Assembly: GCA_963753185.1 (NCBI GenBank)
Contig: CAVWBO010000007.1
Location: forward strand, 2,604,001 to 2,668,000
Length of the DNA stretch: 64,000 bases
Direction of reading: 5' to 3'
DNA from: SZUA-442 sp963753185
GTDB taxonomy: Bacteria > Actinomycetota > Acidimicrobiia > Spongiisociales > UBA5794
Shown here: positions 8,158-16,812 of the stretch, in pieces
Layout of the letters: every line of letters begins with the position of its first letter
How positions within the stretch are numbered: the first letter of the stretch is position 1
The notes under the pieces: generated by a model
The model's database searches: none
What the model saw: the letters and a program-made list of their open reading frames with translations, nothing else
Told to the model about the DNA's origin: nothing
Made by a program: the position numbers and the translations under genes

Positions 8158-9777
8158 ATGCGATGGCCAGTGGTGGCCACGGTCCTGTGTGTGGCAGTGA
8201 TTGCCTCCGCGTGTGGGTCGGAACCGTTGACGATCACCCAGCCACCGGTCGACACCACGGCCTCGCTGCCCACATCCACGTCGTCGACATCGGTGACGTC
8301 GACCTCGGCGTCCACCACACACGCGACAGTGGCGACCACCACGACACTGCCTCCAGAGCCCTCCACCTCCACGCTTGATCCCACCGGACTCGCATTCGTG
8401 CCCCCCGATCCGTTCGTAGCACCCCCGCCGAAGCCCACGGGAGGCGGTTCCGGCTGCAGCCCCGGCCAGGGACCGCTACCCGACGGCGTGTGGTTCGGAT
8501 ACCTCGAGCGCCTCGAAGAGGCCCAGATCACCTTCGACCTGGCGTGCCACGTGTCCTGCGACACCGGTGAGGGCTACCGGATCACGAACGCCAGGCCTGA
8601 CACCCGCACGGTCACTGTCCACCCCGGAGCAACCATGGTGTTCGGGTATCCCGACGGGACCAGATGGATCGATCCCTACGCAGATGCCTGGTCGTTTGAG
8701 GGCCTCGGCTTCCACGACGAGGTGTGGATCTATGTCAACGCCGGGATCGTGACCGCGATCGTGTTCAACACCGAGGCCGCCGGATGCAAACATGACATCG
8801 TGTCGATCGACTGGGTTGCCGAGCTCACGGTGGCTGGGCCCCTGGCATTCAACGACCTGGGCCTCACCGTCGCGCGCCTCGACGAGTTCAGGGGAAGCCA
8901 GTTCCTGTGGCGCGACGACTGGGCAAGGGTCGATCGCCTCAGCGGACAACCACAGCGCTACCTCGCCGAAGTCTTCACCAACGCCGCCTCGGCAGCGCAT
9001 CACACCGTCGCCATCGGATCCATGGTCCATCGCTGGAACGGGACATCGTGGACGACGGACTCGTTCGCCTCGCTCGATGACACGGTGAGCGCGCTCGCCG
9101 TTTCGGACACCCGCGTCCTGATGGCATCGTGGTCCGGCGACGGCGTCGCCGTCCACGTCATCACCCAAACCTCAGATGGATGGGACGTCGCCACGATCCC
9201 CCTCGGGCATCTCGATGAGTGGGAGAGCTGGTCAGGAGCCATCGGCACGAACACCTTTGCGATCTCGGACACCGGCATGGACACCGGCGCAGGCAACGGC
9301 CAGGGAAGCGTTCGCGTCTACGACTGGAATGGATCGTCATGGGTGCTGACATCGACCCTCACGAAGGACAGTCGGTGGAAGGTCGGGAACTGGGGGAGCT
9401 CCCTCGACCTCGATGGCGACGACGTCCTCCTGGTCGGTGCCGATGGTGCGACCCCGGGCCCCGGCACCAACGGCGGCGTGTACCTGTACACACGCGCCGG
9501 TGGCACGTGGACGCCGGAAGTCGTCGGTGAGGGTCGCGGAGGGTTCGGCTTCGGGGCAAGGATCGACCGTGACATCATCGTCGTGTCGGCCGGCTCCGAC
9601 GACCCGACGACGACCTTCTGGATGTTCACGCCGGCCGACGGATCGTGGCTGGGCACGCCGATCTCGGTCGATGGGGGCACGGAACCCTGGGTCCAGGGAC
9701 TCGATGTCCACGACGACCTCATTGCCGTGGCAACGGAACGGGGAACGTGGATCGGGAGCATCCGGGCGGCACCATGA
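8158..9777 (+). CDS. secreted lipoprotein, beta-propeller-like; paralogue of 13006-14613
   Basis: This 539-residue protein starts with a lipoprotein signal (hydrophobic segment, then ASACGS lipobox) and a Ser/Thr-rich linker of about 50 residues. A unique domain follows with GCSPGQGPLPDGVWFGYL, DLACHVSCDTGEGYRI and TVHPGATMVFGYPDG. The second half looks like a beta-propeller of FG-GAP-like blades, each with a W-containing strand and D/N-rich turns; FAISDTGMDTG and GNWGSSLDLDGDDVLLVGADGA are typical. It is anchored outside the cell, with a surface-sensing or adhesive role inferred only from the fold. The same architecture occurs on the opposite strand at 13006-14613. ATG 8158 fits the signal peptide best; ATG 8128 is in frame. 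Confidence 0.7.
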   Translation: MRWPVVATVLCVAVIASACGSEPLTITQPPVDTTASLPTSTSSTSVTSTSASTTHATVATTTTLPPEPSTSTLDPTGLAFVPPDPFVAPPPKPTGGGSGCSPGQGPLPDGVWFGYLERLEEAQITFDLACHVSCDTGEGYRITNARPDTRTVTVHPGATMVFGYPDGTRWIDPYADAWSFEGLGFHDEVWIYVNAGIVTAIVFNTEAAGCKHDIVSIDWVAELTVAGPLAFNDLGLTVARLDEFRGSQFLWRDDWARVDRLSGQPQRYLAEVFTNAASAAHHTVAIGSMVHRWNGTSWTTDSFASLDDTVSALAVSDTRVLMASWSGDGVAVHVITQTSDGWDVATIPLGHLDEWESWSGAIGTNTFAISDTGMDTGAGNGQGSVRVYDWNGSSWVLTSTLTKDSRWKVGNWGSSLDLDGDDVLLVGADGATPGPGTNGGVYLYTRAGGTWTPEVVGEGRGGFGFGARIDRDIIVVSAGSDDPTTTFWMFTPADGSWLGTPISVDGGTEPWVQGLDVHDDLIAVATERGTWIGSIRAAP

Positions 9778-9813
9778 TGGGCAGGTGAACCTTCGGCAGC
9801 CGCCACGCGTCGA

Positions 9814-10347
9814 TCAGCCGGGGATCGCAGCTATCACATCGTCGAGGTCTGCGTGGTCACCTGCGTGGTCCTCGTAATCCTCGTAGAGGATCTCGTCGCC
9901 GGGACCCATCACGATGGTTGCACCGAGCTGCATGGGGCGTCGTCCCGGGTTGCGTTGTCGGTGACCGGCCGCGAGGGAACGGAACCCTGCGACCAGTTGG
10001 CGCGGCTTGACGAGCGAGGTCGCCCCCAACGTCCCCGTGCCGACGATCTCGGCTGCCGTGCCGTCCTCGTCGAGCAGGACGGGAAACGGCACCTGTTCGT
10101 CCTCGATGAACGCAGCGGCATACCTCTTGCCGCCCGTGCCGACCGCGGTGACGTGTGCACCTGTTGCGAGGATCTCATCGTATCTGTCGCGGACCTGACC
10201 GGCCCGCTCACGGCAGGTCAGTCACCCGAAGTGGCGCAGGAACAACAGCACATGGGGCTGTTCCTGCCAGAGGTCCCCGAGGCGATGCTCGGTGCCGTCC
10301 GGATCGATCAGGACCTGGTCTGCGAGTGCGGTGGTATCGAACGGCAT
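9814..10347 (-). CDS. AhpC/TSA-like thioredoxin-fold protein, probable selenoprotein (Sec42)
   Basis: Reading from ATG 10347, which has an AGGGGGG ribosome binding site three bases upstream, the frame stays open for 177 codons except for one TGA at 10224-10222. That TGA is codon 42 in FLRHFG-U-LTCRE, exactly where AhpC/TSA-like (PF13911-type) proteins carry the first cysteine of a CxxC-like site. Downstream the frame continues as a normal family member: QVRDRYDEILATGAHVTAVG, YAAAFIEDEQVPFPVLLDEDG, GATSLVKPRQL and GDEILYEDYEDHAGDHADL. A hairpin with a perfect 6-bp stem begins directly after the UGA. I infer selenocysteine insertion; loss by mutation or sequencing error is the alternative. No selA/B/C/D gene is in the window, so the machinery must be elsewhere. 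Confidence 0.7.
10195..10221 (-). promoter_or_regulatory. candidate bacterial SECIS hairpin after UGA codon 42
   Basis: Immediately 3' of the in-frame UGA the RNA can form CUGACC/GGUCAG, a perfect 6-bp stem, topped by an inner GCC/GGC stem and a seven-base loop that starts with G (GUGAGCG). Bacterial SECIS elements lie just downstream of UGA and usually have a G at the start of the apical loop. The loop here sits about 10 bases after UGA, slightly closer than usual, so this is supportive and not conclusive. Confidence 0.45.
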
Positions 10348-10455
10348 GGTCCCCCCTAGTGGATCCGTCCGATGCTACGCCTATCTTCCGATCTTGCATA
10401 CCTGACGACCCGGCACAGGATGTGGGGTCGAGTCGGTGAGAGGATCGGGATTGCC

Positions 10456-10893
10456 GTGGCACGGTTCAAACCATGGTTGGTCGGGGGACTGATCACGCTG
10501 GCCGTGGTGTTCATCGGGATCCAGTTCGTGCCTTATGGGCGGGACCACGACAACCCACCGGTCGTCGCCGAGCCCGCCTGGGACTCCGCCGAGACCCGTG
10601 CCCTGGCAGTGCGGGCGTGCTTCTCATGCCACAGCAACGAGACCGAGTGGCCGTGGTACTCCAACATCGCTCCGATGTCGTGGATGGTCCAGCGTGACGT
10701 CGACGAGGGTCGCGCCGAGCTCAACTTCTCCGAGTGGCACCTACCCCAGGAAGAGGCCGATGAGTCTGCCGAGACGGTACGCGACGGCGAGATGCCACCG
10801 AAGATCTACCAGCTGACCCGGGCCAGGCTCTCGGACGAGGAACTCGACCGGCTCGCCGCGGGTCTCGCGGCAACCCTCGGGGACGACGACTGA
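10456..10893 (+). CDS. membrane-anchored haem-binding (CxxCH) protein
   Basis: The product (145 residues from GTG 10456) has one N-terminal membrane helix, PWLVGGLITLAVVFIGIQFVP, followed by YGRDHDNPPV and ACFSCHSNETEWPWYSNIAPMS. The CxxCH haem c motif and the WPWYSNIAP / WMVQRDVDEGR pattern are those of the Haem_bd (PF14376-type) domain; MPP in the C-terminal GEMPPKIYQL supplies the likely second axial methionine. It acts outside the membrane. An in-frame ATG at 10420 would add 12 residues; the shorter start matches family N-termini. It is divergent from the selenoprotein candidate, and a redox link between the two is possible but unproven. Confidence 0.8.
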   Translation: MARFKPWLVGGLITLAVVFIGIQFVPYGRDHDNPPVVAEPAWDSAETRALAVRACFSCHSNETEWPWYSNIAPMSWMVQRDVDEGRAELNFSEWHLPQEEADESAETVRDGEMPPKIYQLTRARLSDEELDRLAAGLAATLGDDD

Positions 10894-11030
10894 GACCGAT
10901 CAGCCCCACTGTGACACGATCACACGATCGAAATCGACGGCCCACGCTCGGCCGCCTCGTCGCGGATGTCCGGAGGCGTCAGGCCTGAGCGAGGACCGCG
11001 AGCCTCCTTCCGGTCGCGTATGCTCGCTCG

Positions 11031-12185
11031 GTGGCACTGACCGACCGGGCACTCAACCGTTCGACCCTCGCACGCCAGATGCTGCTCGCCAGGGAACGCA
11101 CCGACGTCACCTCGGCGGCGCGCCGCGTGGTGGCGATCCAGGCGCAGGAGCCAGCCTCGGCTTATGTGGCGCTCTGGAACCGTGTAGCGGACTTCGACCC
11201 TTCGGACCTCGATCGTGCCTTCACCGACGGAGACCTGGTCAGGGGGTCCCTCATGCGGATCACGCTGCATGTCGTGGACGCCAACGACCACCCGACGTTC
11301 CACCAGGCAATGCAGGGTCCACTGCGCGACTCCCGGCTCAACGATCGACGGTTCCGCTCGACGGGGATGACGACCGAGGACGCCGACGCCCTCGTGTCGG
11401 GCCTGGTGACCCTCCTCACGCAGCCGAGGACACCCGACGAGATCAACGAATGGCTCACCTCGCGGCTCGGCTCCCCGCCCAACGAACGGTTGTGGTGGGC
11501 GCTGCGAACGTTTGCGCCGGTCGTGCATGCCCCTACGGGTGGCGACTGGGCTTTCGGCACCCCTTCGGCCTTCACGGCCTCACCTGCAGGCGAGCGCCAG
11601 GACCCCGATAATGCCGTACGCAAGATGGTGTGGCGGTACCTGGAGGGCTTCGGGCCAGCCACCGAACGCGACTTCGCACAGTTCTCGATCCTGCGCCGTC
11701 CCACGGTCGGGCCGGCGTTCGAAGCCCTCCGTACGGACCTCGTCGCGCTCGAGGGCCCTCGCGGCGAGACGCTGTACGACCTCCCGGAGGCGGCTCGACC
11801 CACCGGGGACGAACCGAGCCCACCGAGGCTCCTCGGGATGTGGGACAGCATGCTTCTCGCCTACTCCGACCGGAGCCGCATCATCCCGGAGCGGTACCGC
11901 CGCTATGTGATTCGCAGGAACGGGGACGTTCTGCCCACCCTCCTCGTCGACGGGTACGTCGCCGGTGTGTGGCGTCCGGTCGACGGCGGCGTCGAGATGC
12001 GTTCGTTCCATGACGTCGGCGAGGACGAGTGGTCGGGCCTCGAGGCCGAAGCGGCGTCGCTCATCGCCATGGTCGGAGACCGGCGCCTCGGCGGTTCATA
12101 CCGCAGAAACGAGACCTGGTGGTCGGATCTTCCTGCGGGAACGACACGCCTGATCGGGCCGGGCGGACATGGTGCCACCACGTGA
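11031..12185 (+). CDS. winged-helix DNA-binding domain protein (AlkZ/HTH_42-like)
   Basis: The 384-residue protein matches the 'winged helix DNA-binding domain-containing' (HTH_42, PF06224-type) family: LNRSTLARQMLLARE, then VVAIQAQEPASAYVALWNRV with the conserved Q-A-Q-E, RGSLMRITLHVV, and in the C-terminal half LLGMWDSMLLAYSDRSRIIPE and GDVLPTLLVDGYVAGVW. The family includes the Streptomyces interstrand-crosslink glycosylase AlkZ, where the QxQ/E motif is catalytic; most actinobacterial members are uncharacterised. The GTG start has TATGCT (11019-11024) ending six bases upstream, so the mRNA is probably leaderless. It stands alone and converges on the hydrolase at 12270. Confidence 0.8.
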   Translation: MALTDRALNRSTLARQMLLARERTDVTSAARRVVAIQAQEPASAYVALWNRVADFDPSDLDRAFTDGDLVRGSLMRITLHVVDANDHPTFHQAMQGPLRDSRLNDRRFRSTGMTTEDADALVSGLVTLLTQPRTPDEINEWLTSRLGSPPNERLWWALRTFAPVVHAPTGGDWAFGTPSAFTASPAGERQDPDNAVRKMVWRYLEGFGPATERDFAQFSILRRPTVGPAFEALRTDLVALEGPRGETLYDLPEAARPTGDEPSPPRLLGMWDSMLLAYSDRSRIIPERYRRYVIRRNGDVLPTLLVDGYVAGVWRPVDGGVEMRSFHDVGEDEWSGLEAEAASLIAMVGDRRLGGSYRRNETWWSDLPAGTTRLIGPGGHGATT

Positions 12186-12220
12186 CCGTGCGCATCTGTC
12201 CCCAAGGGATGCGAAGTCAC
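12182..12220. terminator. possible hairpin terminator at a convergent gene pair
   Basis: Nested arms GTGAC/GTCAC, CGCAT/ATGCG and CCC/GGG with a CAA loop form an imperfect hairpin across the stop of the winged-helix gene, facing the convergent hydrolase. There is no U-tract. Confidence 0.35.
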
Positions 12221-12269
12221 CATCCAGTGACGCCGCCGTCGAGGACGACCATACCGAGGCTGGCTTTCG

Positions 12270-12923
12270 CTACTTGCCCCGCCCCGCCAGGTTCAGGCTG
12301 AACCAGCCCAGGGCGAGCTCTGCGACCCGTTCGAGCGCGCCGGGTTCCTCGAACAGATGCGTTGCGCCCGGCACGACCTCGATCGATGTCGGTGCCGCCA
12401 TCTGCGCTGCGGCGGCGCGATCGAGTTCGAGAACCTGATGGTCCCTCCCACCCACGATCAACAGCGTCGGTGCCTCGACACGACCCAGGGCATCGCCTGC
12501 GAGGTCCGGCCTGCCGCCACGCGACACGACCGCCGACACATCAGACGGGAGGTTCGCGGCCGCGATGAGCGCCGCCGCAGCACCGGTCGAAGCACCGAAG
12601 AGCCCTATCGGAAGCGAGTCGCGATCACGTACCCAGTCGACGACTCCCTCCACGCGCCCCGCCAACATGCCGATGTCGAAGCGATACTCGCGTGTGCGGA
12701 CATCGATGTTCTCCTCCTCGCTCGTCAGCAGGTCGGCGAGGACGGTCGTGAATCCCCTCCTTCGCAGGTAGTCCGCCACGGCGCGATTTCGCGGGCTCAA
12801 CCTGCTGCTCCCACTCCCATGGGCGAAGACGACGGAACCAGCCGGCACAGGGTCAGCGCTACGGATGTCAGCGGTGATGACGACGCCGCCGTCCAGCTCG
12901 ATGTCGATCTCTCCGGTCACCAT
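12270..12923 (-). CDS. alpha/beta hydrolase, dienelactone-hydrolase-like
   Basis: This 217-residue alpha/beta hydrolase has an oxyanion-type segment VVFAHGSGSSRLSPRN near residue 32, the nucleophile elbow GLFGASTGAAAAL (G-A-S-T-G), an acid strand PTLLIVGGRDHQVL and the catalytic histidine in VPGATHLFEEPGAL. Members of this family are often annotated as phosphoribosyl-transferase-associated or dienelactone hydrolases; substrate unknown. A GGAGGACGT ribosome binding site precedes ATG 12923. It converges with the winged-helix gene and lies 310 bases after the start of the lipoprotein paralogue's upstream boundary on the same strand, with 82 bases between its start and that gene's stop. Confidence 0.8.
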   Translation of the reverse strand: MVTGEIDIELDGGVVITADIRSADPVPAGSVVFAHGSGSSRLSPRNRAVADYLRRRGFTTVLADLLTSEEENIDVRTREYRFDIGMLAGRVEGVVDWVRDRDSLPIGLFGASTGAAAALIAAANLPSDVSAVVSRGGRPDLAGDALGRVEAPTLLIVGGRDHQVLELDRAAAAQMAAPTSIEVVPGATHLFEEPGALERVAELALGWFSLNLAGRGK

Positions 12924-13005
12924 ACGTCCTCCGTGGTCAGTCCCCCGCGCTCCGCCGAATTCGAGGTCGTCGGCCCGTCCTCCCGTCGTTGGCGGATCGG
13001 CTGGC

Positions 13006-14613
13006 TCATCCCACGGGGATGATGCGGCCGATCCACAGTGCGGACTGGGTGGACACGGCGACTACATCGCCGTCCACGCCGATGCCGTACACCCAGTCCC
13101 CTTCTTCCTCGCCCTCGACGGGGACCTGGATCGGTGTCCCCTGCCAAACGCCATTGGCAACCTCGAAGATCCAGAAGGTCGCCTCGGTGTCTCCATGGGC
13201 TGCGCCTGCCACGATCATGCCCCCGTCGACCCGGACGCCGAACCCGAAGCCCTCGCCGCCTTCTCCTACGAGCTCGGCTCGCCAGCCGTCGACCGTGCGA
13301 CGATACGCATAGATCGCCCCCGAAGTCCCGGGCCCGGGTGTGGCGCCGTCTGCCCCGACCACGAGGAGGTCGGCGTCCAGGTCGAGGGAGCTGCCCCAGT
13401 TGCCTCCCCAGTCGCCCGAAGCCCACGGATCCTCGATCGTTGCGGTCTGTGTCCAGACCGTGCCGTCGAAGTCATAGACGCGGACAGTCCCCCGGCCGTC
13501 TGTGGTATCCATGCCGGTGTCGGCGACAGCGAACGTCATTCCCGAGATCGCTCCGGACCATGTCTGCCACCGTTCGACCGGTCCGAGCGAGATGATGTCT
13601 GAGACCCAGGCATTGCCGATCGGGGTCAGTACGTACACCTGGGCCTCGTCGCCCGACGTGCCGGCCATGAGGACGTGGTCCTCCGACATGCCGAGGACAT
13701 GGACGCCCTCACCGAGCGTATCGACCGTCGTCGAGGTCCACGTTGAGCCCGCCAATCGGTAGATCGTCGCCCCCAAGGCAACGGAATCTGCGGCACCCAC
13801 CGCGTTCCAATCCGCCCACCCGCTTGGGGCTTGGTTGCCGAGCTGATCCCACGTCGTCCAGTCGGTGGAACGCCAGTAGAACCGATGGTCCCCGGTCCAT
13901 GTGTCGTCGAGGACCACATACTTCGCGGCGAGCAGGCCGTGATCGTTGAACGCGACGCCGTTCGCGGCAGGCAGGTCGATCGTCCATTCGACGTCGACGG
14001 CAGACGACCGACAACCGCGATTCGCCGCGGGGTCAACGATGTGGGTGATGGCTCCGTCGTTGACGTAGATCCACACGTCGTTGTGGATGTCTGCTTCCTC
14101 GTACCCCCGGTACGCGTCGTACGAATCGAACCAGTCATCACCATCGGGGTTCTCGAAGACCACGACGGCTCCGGCCGCAACGTCGACGTTCCTCCCCGCG
14201 GGATTGTCGTTTCGAACCGCGAACCCGACACCGACGTCGCATGCGACGAAGCACGCGAGGTCGAAGTCGATGGCCTCGGCGGTCATCCCGTCGATGAAGC
14301 CGAACCACACGCCGTCGGGCAGGATTCCCGAGCCAGGCGAGCACCCGGAGCCACCTCCGGCCGCCGTCGGAACCGGGGAAACGAACGGCTGGGTAGGGAC
14401 GAACGCACCGTCGAACGAGGTCGTCGTCGTCGATTCGGGTTCACCCGATGTGGTCGTCGTCGACGTGGAGGTGGTCGTGGATGGCTGGATCGTCGTCGTG
14501 GAAGCCTGGGGAGGTCCGCTGGTCGTGCTGGAACCGGTATCTCCGACGGATGAGCAGGACACGACGACCAGGAGTGCTCCACACACTGCAGCGAGGACAG
14601 ACCGGTGCCTCAC
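13006..14613 (-). CDS. secreted lipoprotein, beta-propeller-like; paralogue of 8158-9777
   Basis: The 535-residue product starts with a signal peptide ending in VVSCSS (lipobox) and a long Ser/Thr-rich linker (about residues 25-75). It then repeats the organisation of the lipoprotein at 8158-9777: GCSPGSGILPDGVWFGFI, DLACFVACDVGVGFAV, VDVAAGAVVVFENPDGDDW, and C-terminal blade-like repeats such as FAVADTGMDTTDGRG and SLDLDADLLVVGADGA. The two proteins clearly descend from a duplication. Start GTG 14613 has AAGGAG-type purine-rich sequence upstream. Function is unknown; cell-surface display is inferred from lipobox and linker. Confidence 0.7.
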   Translation of the reverse strand: MRHRSVLAAVCGALLVVVSCSSVGDTGSSTTSGPPQASTTTIQPSTTTSTSTTTTSGEPESTTTTSFDGAFVPTQPFVSPVPTAAGGGSGCSPGSGILPDGVWFGFIDGMTAEAIDFDLACFVACDVGVGFAVRNDNPAGRNVDVAAGAVVVFENPDGDDWFDSYDAYRGYEEADIHNDVWIYVNDGAITHIVDPAANRGCRSSAVDVEWTIDLPAANGVAFNDHGLLAAKYVVLDDTWTGDHRFYWRSTDWTTWDQLGNQAPSGWADWNAVGAADSVALGATIYRLAGSTWTSTTVDTLGEGVHVLGMSEDHVLMAGTSGDEAQVYVLTPIGNAWVSDIISLGPVERWQTWSGAISGMTFAVADTGMDTTDGRGTVRVYDFDGTVWTQTATIEDPWASGDWGGNWGSSLDLDADLLVVGADGATPGPGTSGAIYAYRRTVDGWRAELVGEGGEGFGFGVRVDGGMIVAGAAHGDTEATFWIFEVANGVWQGTPIQVPVEGEEEGDWVYGIGVDGDVVAVSTQSALWIGRIIPVG

Positions 14614-14803
14614 GGGAGGCTCCTTTCCTCCTTACATCATCCACCTTCAGGCGGCTTCGCGCCAGCCCACTGGACAGAAGGTGTCCGCTCACGCGCTCGT
14701 GACCAATGGCCCGCCGCTGGCCGACGACCTGCTCTGGCGTGGAGGATTCCGCTGCTCTCCCTCGGTCGGCGCGCCTCGTCGCCAACGCATACAATGCCCC
14801 GTT

Positions 14804-16021
14804 GTGACAGAGATCCGCTTCATCACCGAGGACGAGGTACCTGCGTTCCTGCGCGCCGTCCCGTTCGGGTTCGGCGACGACCTCAAAGAGGACGACGGAA
14901 CCGACCAGCGGTTCCGGGAGACCTTCCCGCTCGAGACGTGCATCGCTGCCTTCGAAGGTGACCGGATCGTCGCGACGTTCGGGTCATTCGACTTCGATGT
15001 CACGGTCCCCGGCGGGACGGTCCCCATGGCGGGGACGACGATCGTCACGGTTCAGCCCACCCACCGCAGACGGGGTGTGCTGACGACCATGATGCGGATG
15101 CATCTCGATCAGGCAGTCGACAGGGGCCAGCCGCTTGCAGGGCTGTGGGCATCCGAGGCACCGATCTACGGGCGCTTCGGCTACGGCCTCGCCGCGCACT
15201 CGCACGACTTGACGGTCGCCTCCGATCGTGTGGCCCTTCCACAGGGACCTGACACGGATACGGTGCGGATCGTCGACCCGGCAGAGGCGCCAGAGTTGCT
15301 CCCACCGATCTACGACCGTGTACGCATCGCCACCCCTGGGATGCTGTCCCGCAGCGAGCCCTGGTGGCGGCACCGCCGGTTCCACGATCCCGAGCACTGG
15401 CGCGACGGAGCGAGCTCGAGGCGCACCGCCGTCGCCTACCGGGCGGGGCTCCCCGTCGGCTATGTGACCTACCGCCAGAAGGAGAAGTTCGAGGACTGGC
15501 TCCCCAAGGGCACGGTCGAGGTGATCGAGGTTGTCCCCGTCGACGACGATGCCAGGAGGACGCTGTGGCACTATCTGGCGAGCATCGACCTCTTCCCGAA
15601 CGTGCACCAGTGGAACGCCCCTGCCGACAACCCCCTGTACGTCGAGGTCGACAACCTCCGCCGCGTCACGACCCGCCATCAGGACACGCTGTATCTGCGC
15701 ATCCTCGACGTCCCAGCGGCGCTGTCGGCGAGGCGGTACGAATCGGACGGGACCTTGACCATCGGCGTCGTCGACGCCTTCATGGACCGCGGCGGAACGT
15801 TCCGCCTCGATGTCACCGACGGGGTCGGGTCGTGCACGCCGACGTCGGACGACGCCGACGCGACGATGGCGGTCTCGGAACTGAGTTCCCTCCTGCTCGG
15901 GCGACCCCAGGCGTACACGCTGTGGAGGGCGGGCCTCATCGAAGGGGACGAGGCTTCGATCCTGACGCTCGACCGTCTGATGCGCACCACCCGGCTGCCG
16001 TACTGTCCCGAGGTCTTCTGA
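14804..16021 (+). CDS. Eis-like GNAT N-acetyltransferase
   Basis: The 405-residue protein has the three-part Eis (enhanced intracellular survival) layout: an N-terminal GNAT domain with VTVQPTHRRRGVLTTMMRMHL, whose RRRGVLT segment is the acetyl-CoA pyrophosphate loop, a second GNAT-like domain (WWRHRRFHDPEHW, GYVTYRQKEK), and a C-terminal sterol-carrier-like domain (DGVGSCTPT, DATMAVSELSSLLLG). It ends in PYCPEVF, and a free carboxy-terminal Phe is typical because it acts in catalysis in Eis proteins. The family acetylates amines including aminoglycosides; the native substrate is unknown. GTG 14804 follows TACAAT (14790-14795) by eight bases, suggesting a leaderless message. Confidence 0.85.
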   Translation: MTEIRFITEDEVPAFLRAVPFGFGDDLKEDDGTDQRFRETFPLETCIAAFEGDRIVATFGSFDFDVTVPGGTVPMAGTTIVTVQPTHRRRGVLTTMMRMHLDQAVDRGQPLAGLWASEAPIYGRFGYGLAAHSHDLTVASDRVALPQGPDTDTVRIVDPAEAPELLPPIYDRVRIATPGMLSRSEPWWRHRRFHDPEHWRDGASSRRTAVAYRAGLPVGYVTYRQKEKFEDWLPKGTVEVIEVVPVDDDARRTLWHYLASIDLFPNVHQWNAPADNPLYVEVDNLRRVTTRHQDTLYLRILDVPAALSARRYESDGTLTIGVVDAFMDRGGTFRLDVTDGVGSCTPTSDDADATMAVSELSSLLLGRPQAYTLWRAGLIEGDEASILTLDRLMRTTRLPYCPEVF

Positions 16022-16121
16022 TCGTCCCCGGCGGCGTCCGCCGACAGCCTTGAGCGCAGTCGATATGGGGACGACGTCCTAGCGTTCGAGGTGACACAGC
16101 TGGCTGGCCAGGAGCATCGTC

Positions 16122-16694
16122 GTGCAACGCATCATCCTTCTCGTAACGGCTCTCGCCCTCGTACTCGTCGCATGCGGCGGAGGTGACGATGACGGCGTCG
16201 CCACGCTCGACAGCACAACGACAACGGTGGCCGCTTCGGACGCCGACGGTGGATCCGTCGCCGAGCAGGACGAGGAGCGCCTCCTGGCGTTCGCCGCCTG
16301 CATGAGGGACAACGGCATCGAGGATTTTCCTGATCCGCGCCTCAACGCTGACGGCTCGGTTGACTTCGGTGCCGACGATCGACCCTTCGCCGACGTGGAG
16401 GAGGACGTGGCCGAGGCCGCCTTCGAGGCGTGCGCCGACGAGCTCGCAGGTGTCTCGTTCGCCCCGGGCGGGGAGAACTTCGACCTGACGGCAATCGAGG
16501 ACGTGCTCGTCGAGTTCGCCTCCTGCATGCGGGAGCAGGGCGTCGACGTGCCGGACCCTGACTTCTCGAGCTTCCTCCTCGGAGGGGAAGGCGGTATCAG
16601 CCCGTTCGGGGACATCGACTTCGAGGATCCTGGCGTGCTCGCCGCGGTCGAGGAGTGTCGCGACGTGTTCACAGGGCTCGGGTTCGGCGGGTGA
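16122..16694 (+). CDS. lipoprotein with CMR-x-G-[VI]-x-[VDF]-PDP repeats
   Basis: This 190-residue predicted lipoprotein has a VLVACGG lipobox. The mature part contains two copies of a Cys motif: FAACMRDNGIEDFPDP at about residues 59-74 and FASCMREQGVDVPDP at about 127-141, each followed by a long acidic segment ending in another cysteine (EACADEL, EECRDVF). Four conserved cysteines suggest two disulphides. No function is known to me. A paralogue follows immediately at 16813, and the pair heads a MacAB-like export operon. AGGAG lies nine bases before the GTG start. Confidence 0.65.
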   Translation: MQRIILLVTALALVLVACGGGDDDGVATLDSTTTTVAASDADGGSVAEQDEERLLAFAACMRDNGIEDFPDPRLNADGSVDFGADDRPFADVEEDVAEAAFEACADELAGVSFAPGGENFDLTAIEDVLVEFASCMREQGVDVPDPDFSSFLLGGEGGISPFGDIDFEDPGVLAAVEECRDVFTGLGFGG

Positions 16695-16812
16695 ACGAGC
16701 AGGGTCGCCCGTCCGGTTCCGGTTGCACATTCTCACGCTGCCCTCAGGTTGCTGTCAGCACAGGCTCAGGTTCCGTGTGTTACCTGTGGGCGACAACCGA
16801 TCAGGAGTGCTG

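Noticed and set aside
14081..14803. 5' extension of the Eis-like gene by 241 codons
   Set aside because: The extension is antisense to the lipoprotein gene; family length and the leaderless signal support GTG 14804.
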